Assembly (NCBI RefSeq): GCF_019039035.1
Contig: NZ_JAHNZT010000028.1
Location: 50,060-114,059, forward strand
Direction: 5' to 3'
DNA: 64,000 nucleotides
From: Citreicoccus inhibens
Lineage (GTDB): Bacteria > Myxococcota > Myxococcia > Myxococcales > Myxococcaceae
The translations under genes were made by a program, and so were the position numbers. Positions within the stretch are counted from its first letter, which is position 1; every line of letters begins with the position of its first letter. Under the pieces are notes generated by a model, which did no database searches, was not told where the DNA came from, and saw only the letters and a program-made list of their open reading frames with translations. Shown here piece after piece: positions 51,313-60,409 of this stretch.

Positions 51313-53091
51313 ATGCATCGGGCTTTGTGGCGTCTGCTTCGGTATGCCCGTCCGCACGTGGGCGTCCTGGTGACGGCGTTCGCGTGCATGGCGGTGCTGG
51401 GGCTCGCCACGGGCGCATACGCGTACCTGATGGGCCCGGCCCTGCGCTTCCTGTTGTCCGGGGGGGAAGAGGGCTTCGCTGGCGCGCACCGCGTGCCGTG
51501 GCTGGCGGACCTGCCACGCGAGGCCGCGCTGTGGGGCTTCCCGGTCCTGGTGCTGGGCGTGGGCGTGGTGAAGGGCGTGGGCTACCTGGGCCAGTTCTAC
51601 TTCATGGGCTTGTTCGCGCAGGGCGTGGTGAAGGACCTGCGCCGAGACCTCTTCCTGCGGCTCACCGCGCTGTCTCCCTCGCAGCTCTCGCGCGAGCGGA
51701 TGGGCGACCTGCTCAGCCGGTTCTCCTCGGACGTGACGGCCGTGGAGATGGCGGCGATGTACTCGGTGGGCTCGTATCTGCGTGACTCGCTCCAGGTGCT
51801 GGTGCTGGCGGGCGTCGCGCTGTCCATGAGCCCGCTGCTCGGCGGACTGATGCTGTGCGTGATTCCGCTGGCGGCGCTGCCCGCGTCGCGACTGACGCGC
51901 AAGGTGCTGCGAGGCACGCGTGAGGGACAGGCGCAGCTCGGGCAGATCGCCGCGCAGCTCCATGAGGGATTGGGTGGCCTGCGCACCATCCAGGCCTTCA
52001 ACGGCCAGAAGGCGGAGCTGGCGCGCTTCGAGTCCTACGCGAAGGCCCACGAGGACGCCGTGGTCGGCGCGGCCTGGGCGCGGGGGGGCGTCCCCGGTGT
52101 GATGGAGGTGCTCGCGGCGGCGGCCCTGGCGGCGGCGTTGGGCTACGCGGCGGCGACGCGGGCGATGGAGCCCGAGGCGCTCTTGTCACTGCTGACCGCG
52201 GTGGTGATGGTCTACCAGCCGGTGAAGGACCTGGGCCGCGTGACGCAGTTCGCGGTGCAGGCAGGCGCGGCGGGAGAGCGGCTGTTCGCGGTGCTCGACC
52301 TGCGTCACCCGGTGGAGGACGCGCCGGACGCCAGGCCCGCGCCCGCGGTGACGACGTCGCTGCGCCTGGAGGACGTGGCCTTCTCGTATGGGGAGCGCCG
52401 GGCCCTGGATGGGCTGACGCTCGACTTGAAGGTGGGGCAGGTGGCGGCGCTGGTGGGCGCGAGTGGCGGTGGCAAGAGCACGGTGACCTCGCTGCTCTTG
52501 CGCTTCGAGCGGCCGTCTCGAGGGCGCGTGCTCCTGGATGGCGTGGACGCGGATCGCTACACAGCCGCGAGCGTGCGCGCGCAGCTCGCCCTGGTGACGC
52601 AAGAGCCACTGTTGTTCCACGGCACGGTGGTGGAGAACCTGCGACAGGCGCGCCCCGAGGCCACGCGAGAAGAAGTCGAGGCCGCGGCCCGAGTGGCCAG
52701 CGCGGACGGCTTCATCCGCGCCCTGCCCGAAGGCTACGACACGCGCATCGGTGAGCGTGGGGTGATTCTCAGCGGTGGTCAGCGGCAGCGCCTCTGCATC
52801 GCGCGCGCGGTCCTGTCACGAGCACCCATCCTGGTGCTGGACGAGGCGACGAGCAGCTTGGACCCCGAGAGCGAGCGCGACGTGCAGGCCGCGCTGGCCG
52901 AGGTCCTCCCGGGGCGCACGGCGCTGGTCATCGCGCACCGTCTGTCCACGATCACGAACGCGGATGTCATCCACGTCGTGGACGCGGGCCGCATTGTGGA
53001 GAGCGGCTCCCACGCGGAGTTGCTGCGCACGGGCGGACGTTACGCCTCGCTGTGGGCCTTGCAGACCACGGGCGAGCGGGGCGCGGCGTGA
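51313..53091 (+). CDS. msbA: MsbA-like lipid A / ABC exporter (fused permease-ATPase)
   Basis: A 592-aa half-transporter with six membrane helices in the N-terminal 320 residues and an ATPase domain with Walker A GASGGGKST, Q-loop VTQEPLLF, signature LSGGQRQRL, Walker B ILVLDEATSSLD and H-loop IAHRLSTI. In E. coli MsbA flips core-lipid A across the inner membrane. Here the gene sits among lpxB, waaA and lpxK, which supports that role over drug export. The ATG follows the upstream stop by 2 nt; the stop overlaps the PHP gene (GTGA). Confidence 0.88.
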   Translation: MHRALWRLLRYARPHVGVLVTAFACMAVLGLATGAYAYLMGPALRFLLSGGEEGFAGAHRVPWLADLPREAALWGFPVLVLGVGVVKGVGYLGQFYFMGLFAQGVVKDLRRDLFLRLTALSPSQLSRERMGDLLSRFSSDVTAVEMAAMYSVGSYLRDSLQVLVLAGVALSMSPLLGGLMLCVIPLAALPASRLTRKVLRGTREGQAQLGQIAAQLHEGLGGLRTIQAFNGQKAELARFESYAKAHEDAVVGAAWARGGVPGVMEVLAAAALAAALGYAAATRAMEPEALLSLLTAVVMVYQPVKDLGRVTQFAVQAGAAGERLFAVLDLRHPVEDAPDARPAPAVTTSLRLEDVAFSYGERRALDGLTLDLKVGQVAALVGASGGGKSTVTSLLLRFERPSRGRVLLDGVDADRYTAASVRAQLALVTQEPLLFHGTVVENLRQARPEATREEVEAAARVASADGFIRALPEGYDTRIGERGVILSGGQRQRLCIARAVLSRAPILVLDEATSSLDPESERDVQAALAEVLPGRTALVIAHRLSTITNADVIHVVDAGRIVESGSHAELLRTGGRYASLWALQTTGERGAA

Positions 53092-54248
53092 AGTCCTCGG
53101 TGCTGGCCGGCCGAACGCTTCGGGCGCTGGCGGGCCTCGTGCTGGTGCTGCTGGGGTTCGCGGGCTTCTTCGCGTTCGCGGCCAGCTTCGTGGACTACCC
53201 GGCCCTGGATGAACCCACGCGCCCGTCCGCGTGGATCCGAGGCGCCTATCACGTGCACACGACGCGCTCGGATGGGCGCGGCACGCCCGATGAGGTGGCG
53301 CGGGCGGCGAAGGCCGCGGGCCTGGACTTCGTGGTGCTGACGGATCACAACGACTTCGCCCCGAGGGTCCCCGAGTGGATCGACGGTGTCCTGATGATTC
53401 CGGGCGTGGAGCTCTCCACGACGGCGGGACACCTCGCGGCGCTGGGGATGCAGCGGCCGTTGGAGGGAGTGCGAGCGTGGATGCCTCCCGACGCGGCGGT
53501 GTCCGCGGTGGAGGCGGCGGGAGGAACCGGCGTCCTCGCGCATCCGGTACAACGTCGCAACCCGTGGCGAGACGACGACACCGCGCGGCGAGTCCCGGGC
53601 TTTGAGTTGTATTCGGCGGACACGTTCCTTCGTCAGGCCCTGCGCAACCCCATCTCGCGGTTGCTGCCCGCCGTGGGCGCATCGCTCACCCATCCAGTCC
53701 ACGGGGTGATGTTGATGGTCGCGCCGGAGCCCGAGCCCATGGTGCGCTTCTTGGAACTGTCCCACGAGAAGCCCCGCGTGGCGCTGTGCGCACACGACGC
53801 GCACGGACTGCCGACCTACGAATCCGTCTTCCGTGCGATGGCCATGGTGCTGCCGCCAGAGGTGGTGCCGCGCCCGCTCCCCCAGAACGCGAGTGAGGCC
53901 GCCGAACGGGTGGTGTCCGCGCTCACGAGCGGGAGCGCGGTCTGCTCCTTTCGGGCACTGGGTGAACCCGAGGGCTTCGCCCTGGAGGGCCTCGCTTCAG
54001 CCGGGCGCGAGGCGAGGGTGGGGGACGTCCTCACCGTGCGCCTGCCCAAGCGCCATCCCGACACGGTGGAGGTGCGCGTCTGGGGAGAGGGCCGCCTTCG
54101 CGATGCGACGTCCGTGGAGCTGACGGGGCCAGGAGTGGCGCAGGTGGAAGTGTGGGTGCGCGCACCCGGGCGTTTCTTCGGTTCGGAGTGGCGCCCCTGG
54201 ATCGTCCCGAGCCCTGTCCGCGTGCTGCCGCGCGGCCCGGGCATCTGA
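53088..54248 (+). CDS. membrane-anchored PHP-domain metal-dependent hydrolase
   Basis: A 386-aa protein with an N-terminal membrane anchor or signal (LAGLVLVLLGFAGFFAFAAS) and a PHP-type phosphoesterase domain of the CehA/McbA kind: YHVHTTRSDGRG (metal site 1), VVLTDHND, GVELST, VLAHPVQRRN and CAHDAHG. The C-terminal 110 residues look like a beta-sandwich. Exposed outside the inner membrane, it might remove a phosphate or pyrophosphate from an envelope lipid or sugar; its site between msbA and waaA suggests LPS, but this is inference. GTG overlaps the msbA stop. Confidence 0.87.
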   Translation: MKSSVLAGRTLRALAGLVLVLLGFAGFFAFAASFVDYPALDEPTRPSAWIRGAYHVHTTRSDGRGTPDEVARAAKAAGLDFVVLTDHNDFAPRVPEWIDGVLMIPGVELSTTAGHLAALGMQRPLEGVRAWMPPDAAVSAVEAAGGTGVLAHPVQRRNPWRDDDTARRVPGFELYSADTFLRQALRNPISRLLPAVGASLTHPVHGVMLMVAPEPEPMVRFLELSHEKPRVALCAHDAHGLPTYESVFRAMAMVLPPEVVPRPLPQNASEAAERVVSALTSGSAVCSFRALGEPEGFALEGLASAGREARVGDVLTVRLPKRHPDTVEVRVWGEGRLRDATSVELTGPGVAQVEVWVRAPGRFFGSEWRPWIVPSPVRVLPRGPGI

Positions 54249-54269
54249 TAGACGGCGAGGCGTCGGCCC

Positions 54270-55550
54270 ATGCGCCTCCTGTACGTTCTCACGACCTATG
54301 TGCTGTTCGGCCTGCTGTTTCCGGTGCTCTCGCTGCACCGGAAGACGCGGCATGGCCTGTTGCAGCGGCTTGGCTTCTACGCGCCGGGAGTCGTGCCCGA
54401 GGGCACGGGCCCGCTGCTGTGGCTGCATGGCGCGAGCGCGGGAGATCTGCTGGCCCTCTCGCCCATGTTCGGTCCACTGCGGGCCCGCTTCCCGGGCTGC
54501 CGCATCGTCCTGTCGACGATGACGGACAGTGGCTATGCGATGGCGAAGGAGCGCCTGTCATCGCAAATCGATGGCGTGGTGTACGCGCCCTATGACTTGT
54601 GGGGCGCGACGCGCAGGGCGGTCCGAGCCCTCCGCCCGCGGGTGCTGGTGCTCGAGTACACCGAGGTCTGGCCCAACCTCATTCGCGCCGCGAAGCGCGG
54701 GGGCGCGAGGGTGGTGATGACGAATGGCCGCTTCTCGCCCGCGAACGTGGGGCGGTATCGCCGGCTGTTCGGCCTCATCGGCAATCCGCTCGAAGACCTG
54801 GACCTGATGTTGATGCGCCAGGACGAGGAATCGGAGCGGGCACGGATGCTCGGAGCCCCGGCCGACCGGGTACACGTCACGGGGAACACGAAGTTCGATT
54901 CGCTCACCGCGGGGCCGGCCGGCGAGGACGCGGCATTGCGCGACGCACTGGGGCTGTCCACGAATGAGCCCGTGTGGATGGCGGGCAGCACGCACGAGGG
55001 CGAGGAGGAGCAACTGCTCGCTGTCTATCTGCGCTTGCGCCCCGCGCACCCGACGCTGCGGCTGGTGATTGCACCGCGCTATGTGAATCGCGCCGAGCGA
55101 ATCGTCGCACTGGCCGAGGCGCAGGGCCTGCGCGCGGGCCTTCGCTCGAAGGGGAACCCCGAGCGCGCATCGGTGGTGGTGTTGGACACCATGGGCGAGT
55201 TGTCGCGAGCGTACCGACTGGCGACGGTGGTGTTCGTCGGGGGCTCCTTCACGAAGCGCGGCGGGCAGAACATCCTCGAACCGGCGGGGCAGGGCCGGCC
55301 CGTGTTGTTCGGTCCGCACATGGACAACTTCCGAGACAGCGTCGCGGTGCTGAACGGCCACGGCGGAGTCCAGGTCCAGGACGCCGACGCGCTCTACACG
55401 GAGCTGGCTCGACTGCTTGAGGCTCCACGGCAGTGTCAGCACCTCGGCGCTCAGGCCGAGGCCACGGTGCGAGGCATCTCCGGAGCCAGCGAACGCAACG
55501 CCGAGGCGATGGCCTCGCTCTTCTCGACCGCGGGGGTCGCGCGCCGATGA
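54270..55550 (+). CDS. waaA: Kdo transferase WaaA (KdtA)
   Basis: Transfers 3-deoxy-D-manno-octulosonic acid (Kdo) from CMP-Kdo to lipid IVA. The 426-aa GT30 enzyme has an N-terminal membrane anchor (LYVLTTYVLFGLLFPVLSLH), LLWLHGASAGDLLALSPM, the active-site region with LSTMTDSGYAMAKERL, GSTHEGEEEQLL, and GGSFTKRGGQNILEPAGQGR with FGPHMDNF. Length and blocks match WaaA. How many Kdo units it adds cannot be read from sequence. The next glycosyltransferase overlaps its stop by 4 nt. Confidence 0.95.
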   Translation: MRLLYVLTTYVLFGLLFPVLSLHRKTRHGLLQRLGFYAPGVVPEGTGPLLWLHGASAGDLLALSPMFGPLRARFPGCRIVLSTMTDSGYAMAKERLSSQIDGVVYAPYDLWGATRRAVRALRPRVLVLEYTEVWPNLIRAAKRGGARVVMTNGRFSPANVGRYRRLFGLIGNPLEDLDLMLMRQDEESERARMLGAPADRVHVTGNTKFDSLTAGPAGEDAALRDALGLSTNEPVWMAGSTHEGEEEQLLAVYLRLRPAHPTLRLVIAPRYVNRAERIVALAEAQGLRAGLRSKGNPERASVVVLDTMGELSRAYRLATVVFVGGSFTKRGGQNILEPAGQGRPVLFGPHMDNFRDSVAVLNGHGGVQVQDADALYTELARLLEAPRQCQHLGAQAEATVRGISGASERNAEAMASLFSTAGVARR

Positions 55551-56548
55551 CGCTCATCGTTCATCCCCACTTCCACTCGCGCTACACGGGCGTGACGCGG
55601 CACGTGGAGTCCGTGGTGCCAGCGCTCGAACGGGTCGACGAGACGCGCGTCATCGGCTCGGGCCTGAGCGAGTCGCTCCCACGAATCACCTGGGGCGAAC
55701 TGCTGCGCCGGTCGCGACGTGAGCCCATCGTGTGGCATGCCCACCGCAACAACGAGCTGATGGCGGGCATGCTGTTGCGCCTGTTGGGGCGCCATGTGCG
55801 CCTCGTCTTCACGCGCCACACGTCGATCGCGCCCACCGGCTTCACTCGCTGGTTGGCGCGTTGCGCGGACGCTCGGGTGGCGCTCACGCAGCAGATCTCC
55901 GAGGTGTTCCGGCTCCCCTCGTCCATCGTGTCGCATGGCATCGACCTGTCGCGCTTCCATCCCCCCGAGAATCGCGACGACGCGTGGCGAAGCCTGGGGC
56001 AAGGGGGCCGCTACGGCATCGGAGTCATCGGCCGCATTCGCGCGGAGAAGGGGCAGGGCGACTTCATCGAGGCCATGCGGCCCGTGTTGCCAGCGAACCC
56101 GGACTGGCAAGCTGTCCTGGTCGGGCTGGCGAAGGGACCAGACCTGGACTGGGTGAACAAGCTCCGGGCTGGCATCGAGGACCGGGTGACGCTCGCGGGA
56201 GAGCAGGCGGTCATCGAGCCCTGGTATCGAGGGCTGACCATCCTGGTGCACCCGTCCTACGCCGAGGGCTATTCCCTGGTCCACGTGGAGGCCATGGCCT
56301 CGGGGTGCTGCGTGGTGGCCTCGAAGCTGCCGTACCTGGACACGCTGATCGAGCACGGGCGAACCGGTTTCTTCTTCGAGCCCGGAGACGTGAAGGGCCT
56401 GCGCGAACTGCTCACCGAACTCCTGCGCGAGCCTGAGAGAGCCCGAGCCGTGGGTCGCAATGCCTCCGAAGAGGCACGCTCGCGCTGCGGCGTCGAGCAC
56501 GAGGCCAAGGCGTTGACGGCGCTGTACCGGTCGTTGGTGGAGCCCTGA
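55547..56548 (+). CDS. GT4-like glycosyltransferase (LPS core)
   Basis: A 333-aa enzyme with a GT-B fold. The N-terminal half begins TLIVHPHFHSRYTGVTRHVE; the C-terminal half shows the GT4 pattern VIGRIRAEKGQGDFIEAM, VHPSYAEGYSLVHVEAMASG (EX7E-type acceptor) and a closing helix. No membrane segments are seen. Lying between waaA and lpxK with ATGA/TGATG overlaps on both sides, it is very likely an LPS inner-core sugar transferase. The donor sugar is unknown. Confidence 0.9.
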   Translation: MTLIVHPHFHSRYTGVTRHVESVVPALERVDETRVIGSGLSESLPRITWGELLRRSRREPIVWHAHRNNELMAGMLLRLLGRHVRLVFTRHTSIAPTGFTRWLARCADARVALTQQISEVFRLPSSIVSHGIDLSRFHPPENRDDAWRSLGQGGRYGIGVIGRIRAEKGQGDFIEAMRPVLPANPDWQAVLVGLAKGPDLDWVNKLRAGIEDRVTLAGEQAVIEPWYRGLTILVHPSYAEGYSLVHVEAMASGCCVVASKLPYLDTLIEHGRTGFFFEPGDVKGLRELLTELLREPERARAVGRNASEEARSRCGVEHEAKALTALYRSLVEP

Positions 56549-57564
56549 TGCGCATCCTCCATCTGCTCGCGAGTCCATTCTGGAGCGGCCCCGCGGAGAA
56601 CGTGGCGCTGCTCGCCCTCGCTCAGCGAGACCTGGGGCACGAGGTGACGGTGGCGGTGGATCGCCGGCGAGTCGACATCCCCGCCGAGGAGCCCGCGGTT
56701 CCGCGACTGCGCGAACTCGGCCTGTTGGACGAAGGGGGCCTGGAGTTGTCGGTGAAGTCGCCGCCCTGGGGGATGTGGCGCGACGGGAGGGCGCTGAGTC
56801 GTCGCTCGGTGGATGTCGTCCATTCGCACTTCAGCCATGATCACCTGCTGGCCCGCTGGGGACGTCCACGAGGGGCCGTGCTGGTTCGGTCCATCCATGC
56901 CCTGCGTTCCCTGCGTGCCTCGCTGCCCCGGGCGGACGCCTATACGGTGCCGGCGCGCTCCCTGCTGCCCAAGCTCAAGGCCCTGGGACGCCTGGGGCAG
57001 GTGCTCCCGGCCCTGGTGGATTCACACTTCGAGCCCGCGACCGATAGGCCCACGCTGCGACATGCGCTGGGAGTTGCCGGGGCTCCGCTCGTCGGAATGA
57101 TCTCCACGTTCCAGCCGTCGCGCAGGCATGCGCTGGGCGTGGAGGCCTTCGCGAAGCTGCGCGAGCAGCGCCCCGAGGCGCACCTGGTCCTCATCGGTGA
57201 CGGCGCCTTGTTGGAAGACACGCGGCGACAGGTCACGACGCTTGGGCTCGCGAGTGCGGTGACATTCGCGGGCTACCAACGCGCAGAGGACTTCGCCCGT
57301 TGGTTGCGTGCGCTGGACGAGGTGTGGATCCTCGGGCTCGGAAACGATTGGAGCGGACGCGCCGCGGCGCAGGCGCGAGCGAGCGGAGTTCGAGTCATCG
57401 CCGTCGAAGAAGGTGCGTTGCCGGACCTGGCGGACGCGAGAGTGGCCTCACCCACGGTCGAGGCCGTGGTCTCCGCCTCCCTGTCTGGCCAACGCGCGGA
57501 GGTCGCGCACCCGACGAACGCGGAGATCGCCCGCACCATCCTGGACCTCTACGGCCATGGCTGA
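56548..57564 (+). CDS. glycosyltransferase family 4-like protein (LPS core)
   Basis: A 338-aa GT-B protein beginning RILHLLASPFWSGPAENVAL, with HSHFSHDHLLARWG in the N-terminal half and a C-terminal nucleotide-sugar part (MISTFQPSRRHALGVEAF, LVLIGDGALLED). The usual Glu-rich acceptor motif is less clear (RAAAQARASGVRVIAVEEG), so the donor site may differ from its neighbour's. The ATG overlaps the previous stop by one base; lpxK begins within its last codons. It is a probable core glycosyltransferase. Confidence 0.86.
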   Translation: MRILHLLASPFWSGPAENVALLALAQRDLGHEVTVAVDRRRVDIPAEEPAVPRLRELGLLDEGGLELSVKSPPWGMWRDGRALSRRSVDVVHSHFSHDHLLARWGRPRGAVLVRSIHALRSLRASLPRADAYTVPARSLLPKLKALGRLGQVLPALVDSHFEPATDRPTLRHALGVAGAPLVGMISTFQPSRRHALGVEAFAKLREQRPEAHLVLIGDGALLEDTRRQVTTLGLASAVTFAGYQRAEDFARWLRALDEVWILGLGNDWSGRAAAQARASGVRVIAVEEGALPDLADARVASPTVEAVVSASLSGQRAEVAHPTNAEIARTILDLYGHG

Positions 57565-58669
57565 TTCCGAGCTCCCGATGCGGCTCGGAACGGCCGATGC
57601 CTCATCCACAGCGCTCGAGCGCCTCTTCTATCCGCCGAAGCCTGAGTCCTGGACCCGGCGCTTGCAGCTCTCGCCGTTGACCTTGCTGTCCTGGCCCTAT
57701 GGTCTGGCCGTTCGCCTCCGAGGCGCGCTCTACGAAACGGGGCTCATGCGCCCCGAGCGAGTGGAGGGGCTTCGAGTCATCTCCGTGGGCAACCTCAACG
57801 TAGGAGGAACCGGCAAGACACCGGCGGTGCTCTACCTCGCGGAGCTGCTCGTCCGAGAGGGGCGCAAGGTGGGCATCCTCACGCGAGGCTACGGTCGCGC
57901 GTCCACCGAGCCGCGGACCTTCACGGGGGCGGTCCCGCTGCCCTCGGTGCAAGACGCGGGGGATGAACCCCTGATGCTCGCGACCCGCTGTCCGCAGGTC
58001 CGCCTCTTCGTGGGCGCGGATCGCGTGGCCGGAGCGCGCCGGGCCAGGGACGAGTTCGGACTCGACACGGTGCTGCTCGATGACGGCTTCCAGCACCGTC
58101 GACTCGCCCGAGACGAAGACGTCGTCGTCATGGATGCGAGCGTGGGGCTGGGCAACGGCCACCTCTTGCCACGAGGCCCACTCCGAGAGCCCGCCTCGGC
58201 CCTGCGCCGCGCCACGCTCCTCTGGGTCCGCGCCGCGCCGGACGGGGCCTCCCCCTCGCCGCGGAGGACCCAAGGGCTGCCCCGGGTCGTGACGCGCTAC
58301 CTTCCTACGGAGGTGGTTGCACCGGACGGTGTGACGCGCCCGCTTTCATGGCTTCAAGGGCGGCCGGTGCTCGCGCTGGCGGGTCTGGCCCGGCCGGGAG
58401 GCTTCCTGCGAATGCTCGCGTCTCTCGGAGCCGACCTCCGCGACGCAGCGCTCTTCCCGGACCATCACGCCTACACCGAGTCCGAGCTGCGCGCGATCCA
58501 CGCAAGGGCCCGCCAACTCGGCGCCGAGGTCGTCACCACGGAGAAGGACGCGATGCGGCTCCCGTCGGGCTACTCGGCTTGGGTGATACGGCTGGGCGTC
58601 GAACTCCTGGAGGGCGAGTCGCACCTGCGTCGGGCACTCGGGCTGGCGCCGCGTCCGAGCGACTTGTGA
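57557..58669 (+). CDS. lpxK: tetraacyldisaccharide 4'-kinase LpxK
   Basis: Phosphorylates the 4' position of the lipid A precursor. The 370-aa membrane-associated kinase has an N-terminal hydrophobic helix (LSPLTLLSWPYGLAVRLRG), P-loop VGNLNVGGTGKTP, the family motifs ILTRGYGR and LLDDGFQHRRLARDEDVVVM, and PDHHAYTESEL with TTEKDAMRL in the C-terminal lobe. The first 30 residues extend beyond the usual start. It overlaps the upstream glycosyltransferase by 8 nt. With lpxA, lpxD, lpxI, lpxB and waaA this completes the core Raetz pathway; the lipid A late acyltransferases are not in the window. Confidence 0.95.
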   Translation: MADSELPMRLGTADASSTALERLFYPPKPESWTRRLQLSPLTLLSWPYGLAVRLRGALYETGLMRPERVEGLRVISVGNLNVGGTGKTPAVLYLAELLVREGRKVGILTRGYGRASTEPRTFTGAVPLPSVQDAGDEPLMLATRCPQVRLFVGADRVAGARRARDEFGLDTVLLDDGFQHRRLARDEDVVVMDASVGLGNGHLLPRGPLREPASALRRATLLWVRAAPDGASPSPRRTQGLPRVVTRYLPTEVVAPDGVTRPLSWLQGRPVLALAGLARPGGFLRMLASLGADLRDAALFPDHHAYTESELRAIHARARQLGAEVVTTEKDAMRLPSGYSAWVIRLGVELLEGESHLRRALGLAPRPSDL

Positions 58670-58700
58670 GGGGCGGGGGGCTGTGGGACAAACCGCGCCC

Positions 58701-59714
58701 ATGGCCGCAGTCTCGCCCGTACGTCCATTGCCTTCGCCTACCCGCCTGCCCGCCGCGTTCGCTCGGCGTCGGGTGCTGCTCATCGGTGACCTGGTTGCCG
58801 ACCACTATCTCTACGGCCAGACAGACCGCGTGAGTCGTGAGGCGCCGGTCCTCATCGTCCGCTACGAGTCGTCGGAGGTGAAGTTGGGCGGTGGCGCCAA
58901 CGTCGCGGCCAACGTCCGAGCGCTCGGAGGACAGGTGACCGCGGTGGGCGTGCTGGGCGCGGACGCGATGGGCCGCTCGTTGCGCAAGCTCTGTGACGAG
59001 GCGGGCATTCGGCTGCATGCGGTGAGCGGCAAGGACATTCAGACCGAGACCAAGACGCGCATCCTCGCGGGCGGAGTGAGCACGACACGCCAGCAGATGC
59101 TCCGCGTCGACCGCGGCCAACAAGGTCCGCTGTCGCCGCGCATCCGCAAGGCGATCGCGAAGCAGGTCGAGGCCGCGGCGCGTGACGCGGATGCGGTGGT
59201 GGTCTCGGACTACGGCGCGGGAGTCGTGGGCGACGAGGTCCGAGAGACGTTGCGCAAGCTCGCGGCGGACGGGATGCCGGTCTGCGTAGACAGCCGTTAT
59301 TCGCTGTCCTCGTTCACCGGCCTGACGGTGTGCAAGCCCAACGAGCCCGAGCTGGAGCACCTGTCCGGGCACCGAGTTCGCTCGGAAGCGGACTTGCTGG
59401 AGGCAGGGCACGCCGCCCGCAAGAACCTCGATTGCCAGGCCCTGTTGGTGACGCGCGGTCGGCATGGCATGGCGCTGTTCGACGCCGACGGAGGCGTGGA
59501 TCTGATCCCCGTATATGGGGCGAAGGCGGCGGTGGATGTCACCGGCGCGGGAGACACGGTCATCGCCAGCTTCTCCCTGGCCCTCGCTGCCGGAGCCACG
59601 TTCGGCGAAGCGGCTCGGCTCGCGAACATCGCGGGCGCGCTCGTGGTGCAGAAGCCGGGCACCGCCACCGTGTCGCGGGACGAACTGCTGGGCGAGCTGC
59701 GGGGCACGCGATGA
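58701..59714 (+). CDS. rfaE1: D-glycero-beta-D-manno-heptose-7-phosphate kinase (HldE kinase half)
   Basis: Phosphorylates heptose-7-phosphate at C1 for ADP-heptose synthesis. The 337-aa PfkB/ribokinase-fold protein has VLLIGDLVADHYLYGQTDRV, KLGGGANVAANVRALGG, the TVCKPNEPELEHLSG block and the catalytic VDVTGAGDTVIASFSLALAA with its Asp. In E. coli this is the N-terminal domain of bifunctional HldE; here it is a separate gene overlapping the partner by ATGA. ATG at 58701 is used; an in-frame GTG at 58683 after a GAGGGG run is an alternative. Confidence 0.93.
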   Translation: MAAVSPVRPLPSPTRLPAAFARRRVLLIGDLVADHYLYGQTDRVSREAPVLIVRYESSEVKLGGGANVAANVRALGGQVTAVGVLGADAMGRSLRKLCDEAGIRLHAVSGKDIQTETKTRILAGGVSTTRQQMLRVDRGQQGPLSPRIRKAIAKQVEAAARDADAVVVSDYGAGVVGDEVRETLRKLAADGMPVCVDSRYSLSSFTGLTVCKPNEPELEHLSGHRVRSEADLLEAGHAARKNLDCQALLVTRGRHGMALFDADGGVDLIPVYGAKAAVDVTGAGDTVIASFSLALAAGATFGEAARLANIAGALVVQKPGTATVSRDELLGELRGTR

Positions 59715-60199
59715 GCACGTTGGACAAGCTGCGGTCCCTGGAGTCGCTCGCACGCGAGCGTGCCCAGTGGCGAGCGCAGGGGCGCACCGTCGCGCTGGCC
59801 AACGGCGTGTTCGACCTGCTCCACGTGGGGCACGTTCGCTACCTGGAAGGAGCGAAGGCGCTCGCGGATGTGCTCGTGGTGGCGGTGAACTCGGACGCCT
59901 CGACGCGTGCCTACAAGGGGCCGGGACGCCCGTACATCCCGGAGTTGGAGCGAGCAGAACTGGTCGCGGCGCTGGCGTGCACGGACCGTGTCCTCCTGTT
60001 CGATGAATCCAACGTGCGCCACATCATCCGGGCCCTGCAGCCAGACCTCCACGTGAAGGGGACGGACTACACGCCGGACTCCATCCCCGAGGGAGACGAA
60101 GTGCGGGCCTACGGTGGTCGGACCGCTGTCTCGGGGGATCCGAAGGACCACAGCACCACCGACCTCGCGCGCCGCCTGGGTCGCGAGGCGTCGAAGTAG
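59711..60199 (+). CDS. rfaE2: D-glycero-beta-D-manno-heptose 1-phosphate adenylyltransferase (HldE transferase half)
   Basis: Forms ADP-heptose from heptose 1-phosphate and ATP. The 162-aa protein matches the C-terminal domain of HldE: ALANGVFDLLHVGHVRYLEG (HxGH nucleotidyltransferase motif as HVGH), VAVNSDASTRAYKGPGRP and LHVKGTDYTPDSIPEGD. The ATG overlaps the kinase stop, so the two monofunctional enzymes are co-translated. ADP-heptose made here is the donor for the GT9 heptosyltransferase encoded convergently nearby. Confidence 0.95.
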   Translation: MSTLDKLRSLESLARERAQWRAQGRTVALANGVFDLLHVGHVRYLEGAKALADVLVVAVNSDASTRAYKGPGRPYIPELERAELVAALACTDRVLLFDESNVRHIIRALQPDLHVKGTDYTPDSIPEGDEVRAYGGRTAVSGDPKDHSTTDLARRLGREASK

Positions 60200-60202
60200 G
60201 CC

Positions 60203-60409
60203 ATGCCCCTGTCGCCGCTCCTGACAGAGGTGCTCGGGTGTCCGCGATGCAAGGGCGCCCTGAAAGTCCACGACAGCGAGGCAGGTCCGCAGGTGCATTG
60301 CCCCGTCTGCCAGCGAGCCTGGCCCATCGAGGACGGCATCCCGCAGATGGTCCCCGAGCGCGAGAGTCCCTGGCCCCGCTCATCGGGACTCGGCTCAGGA
60401 GGAGCGTGA
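60203..60409 (+). CDS. Trm112/UPF0434-like zinc protein
   Basis: A 68-aa protein with two CxxC pairs (LGCPRCKGAL and HCPVCQRAW) and the family block AWPIEDGIPQMVPE. Trm112-like proteins are small zinc-binding partners of methyltransferases in eukaryotes and archaea; bacterial members, often next to lpxK, have no settled function. The ATG lies 3 nt after rfaE2. The last 15 nt overlap the end of the convergent heptosyltransferase gene. Confidence 0.88.
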   Translation: MPLSPLLTEVLGCPRCKGALKVHDSEAGPQVHCPVCQRAWPIEDGIPQMVPERESPWPRSSGLGSGGA

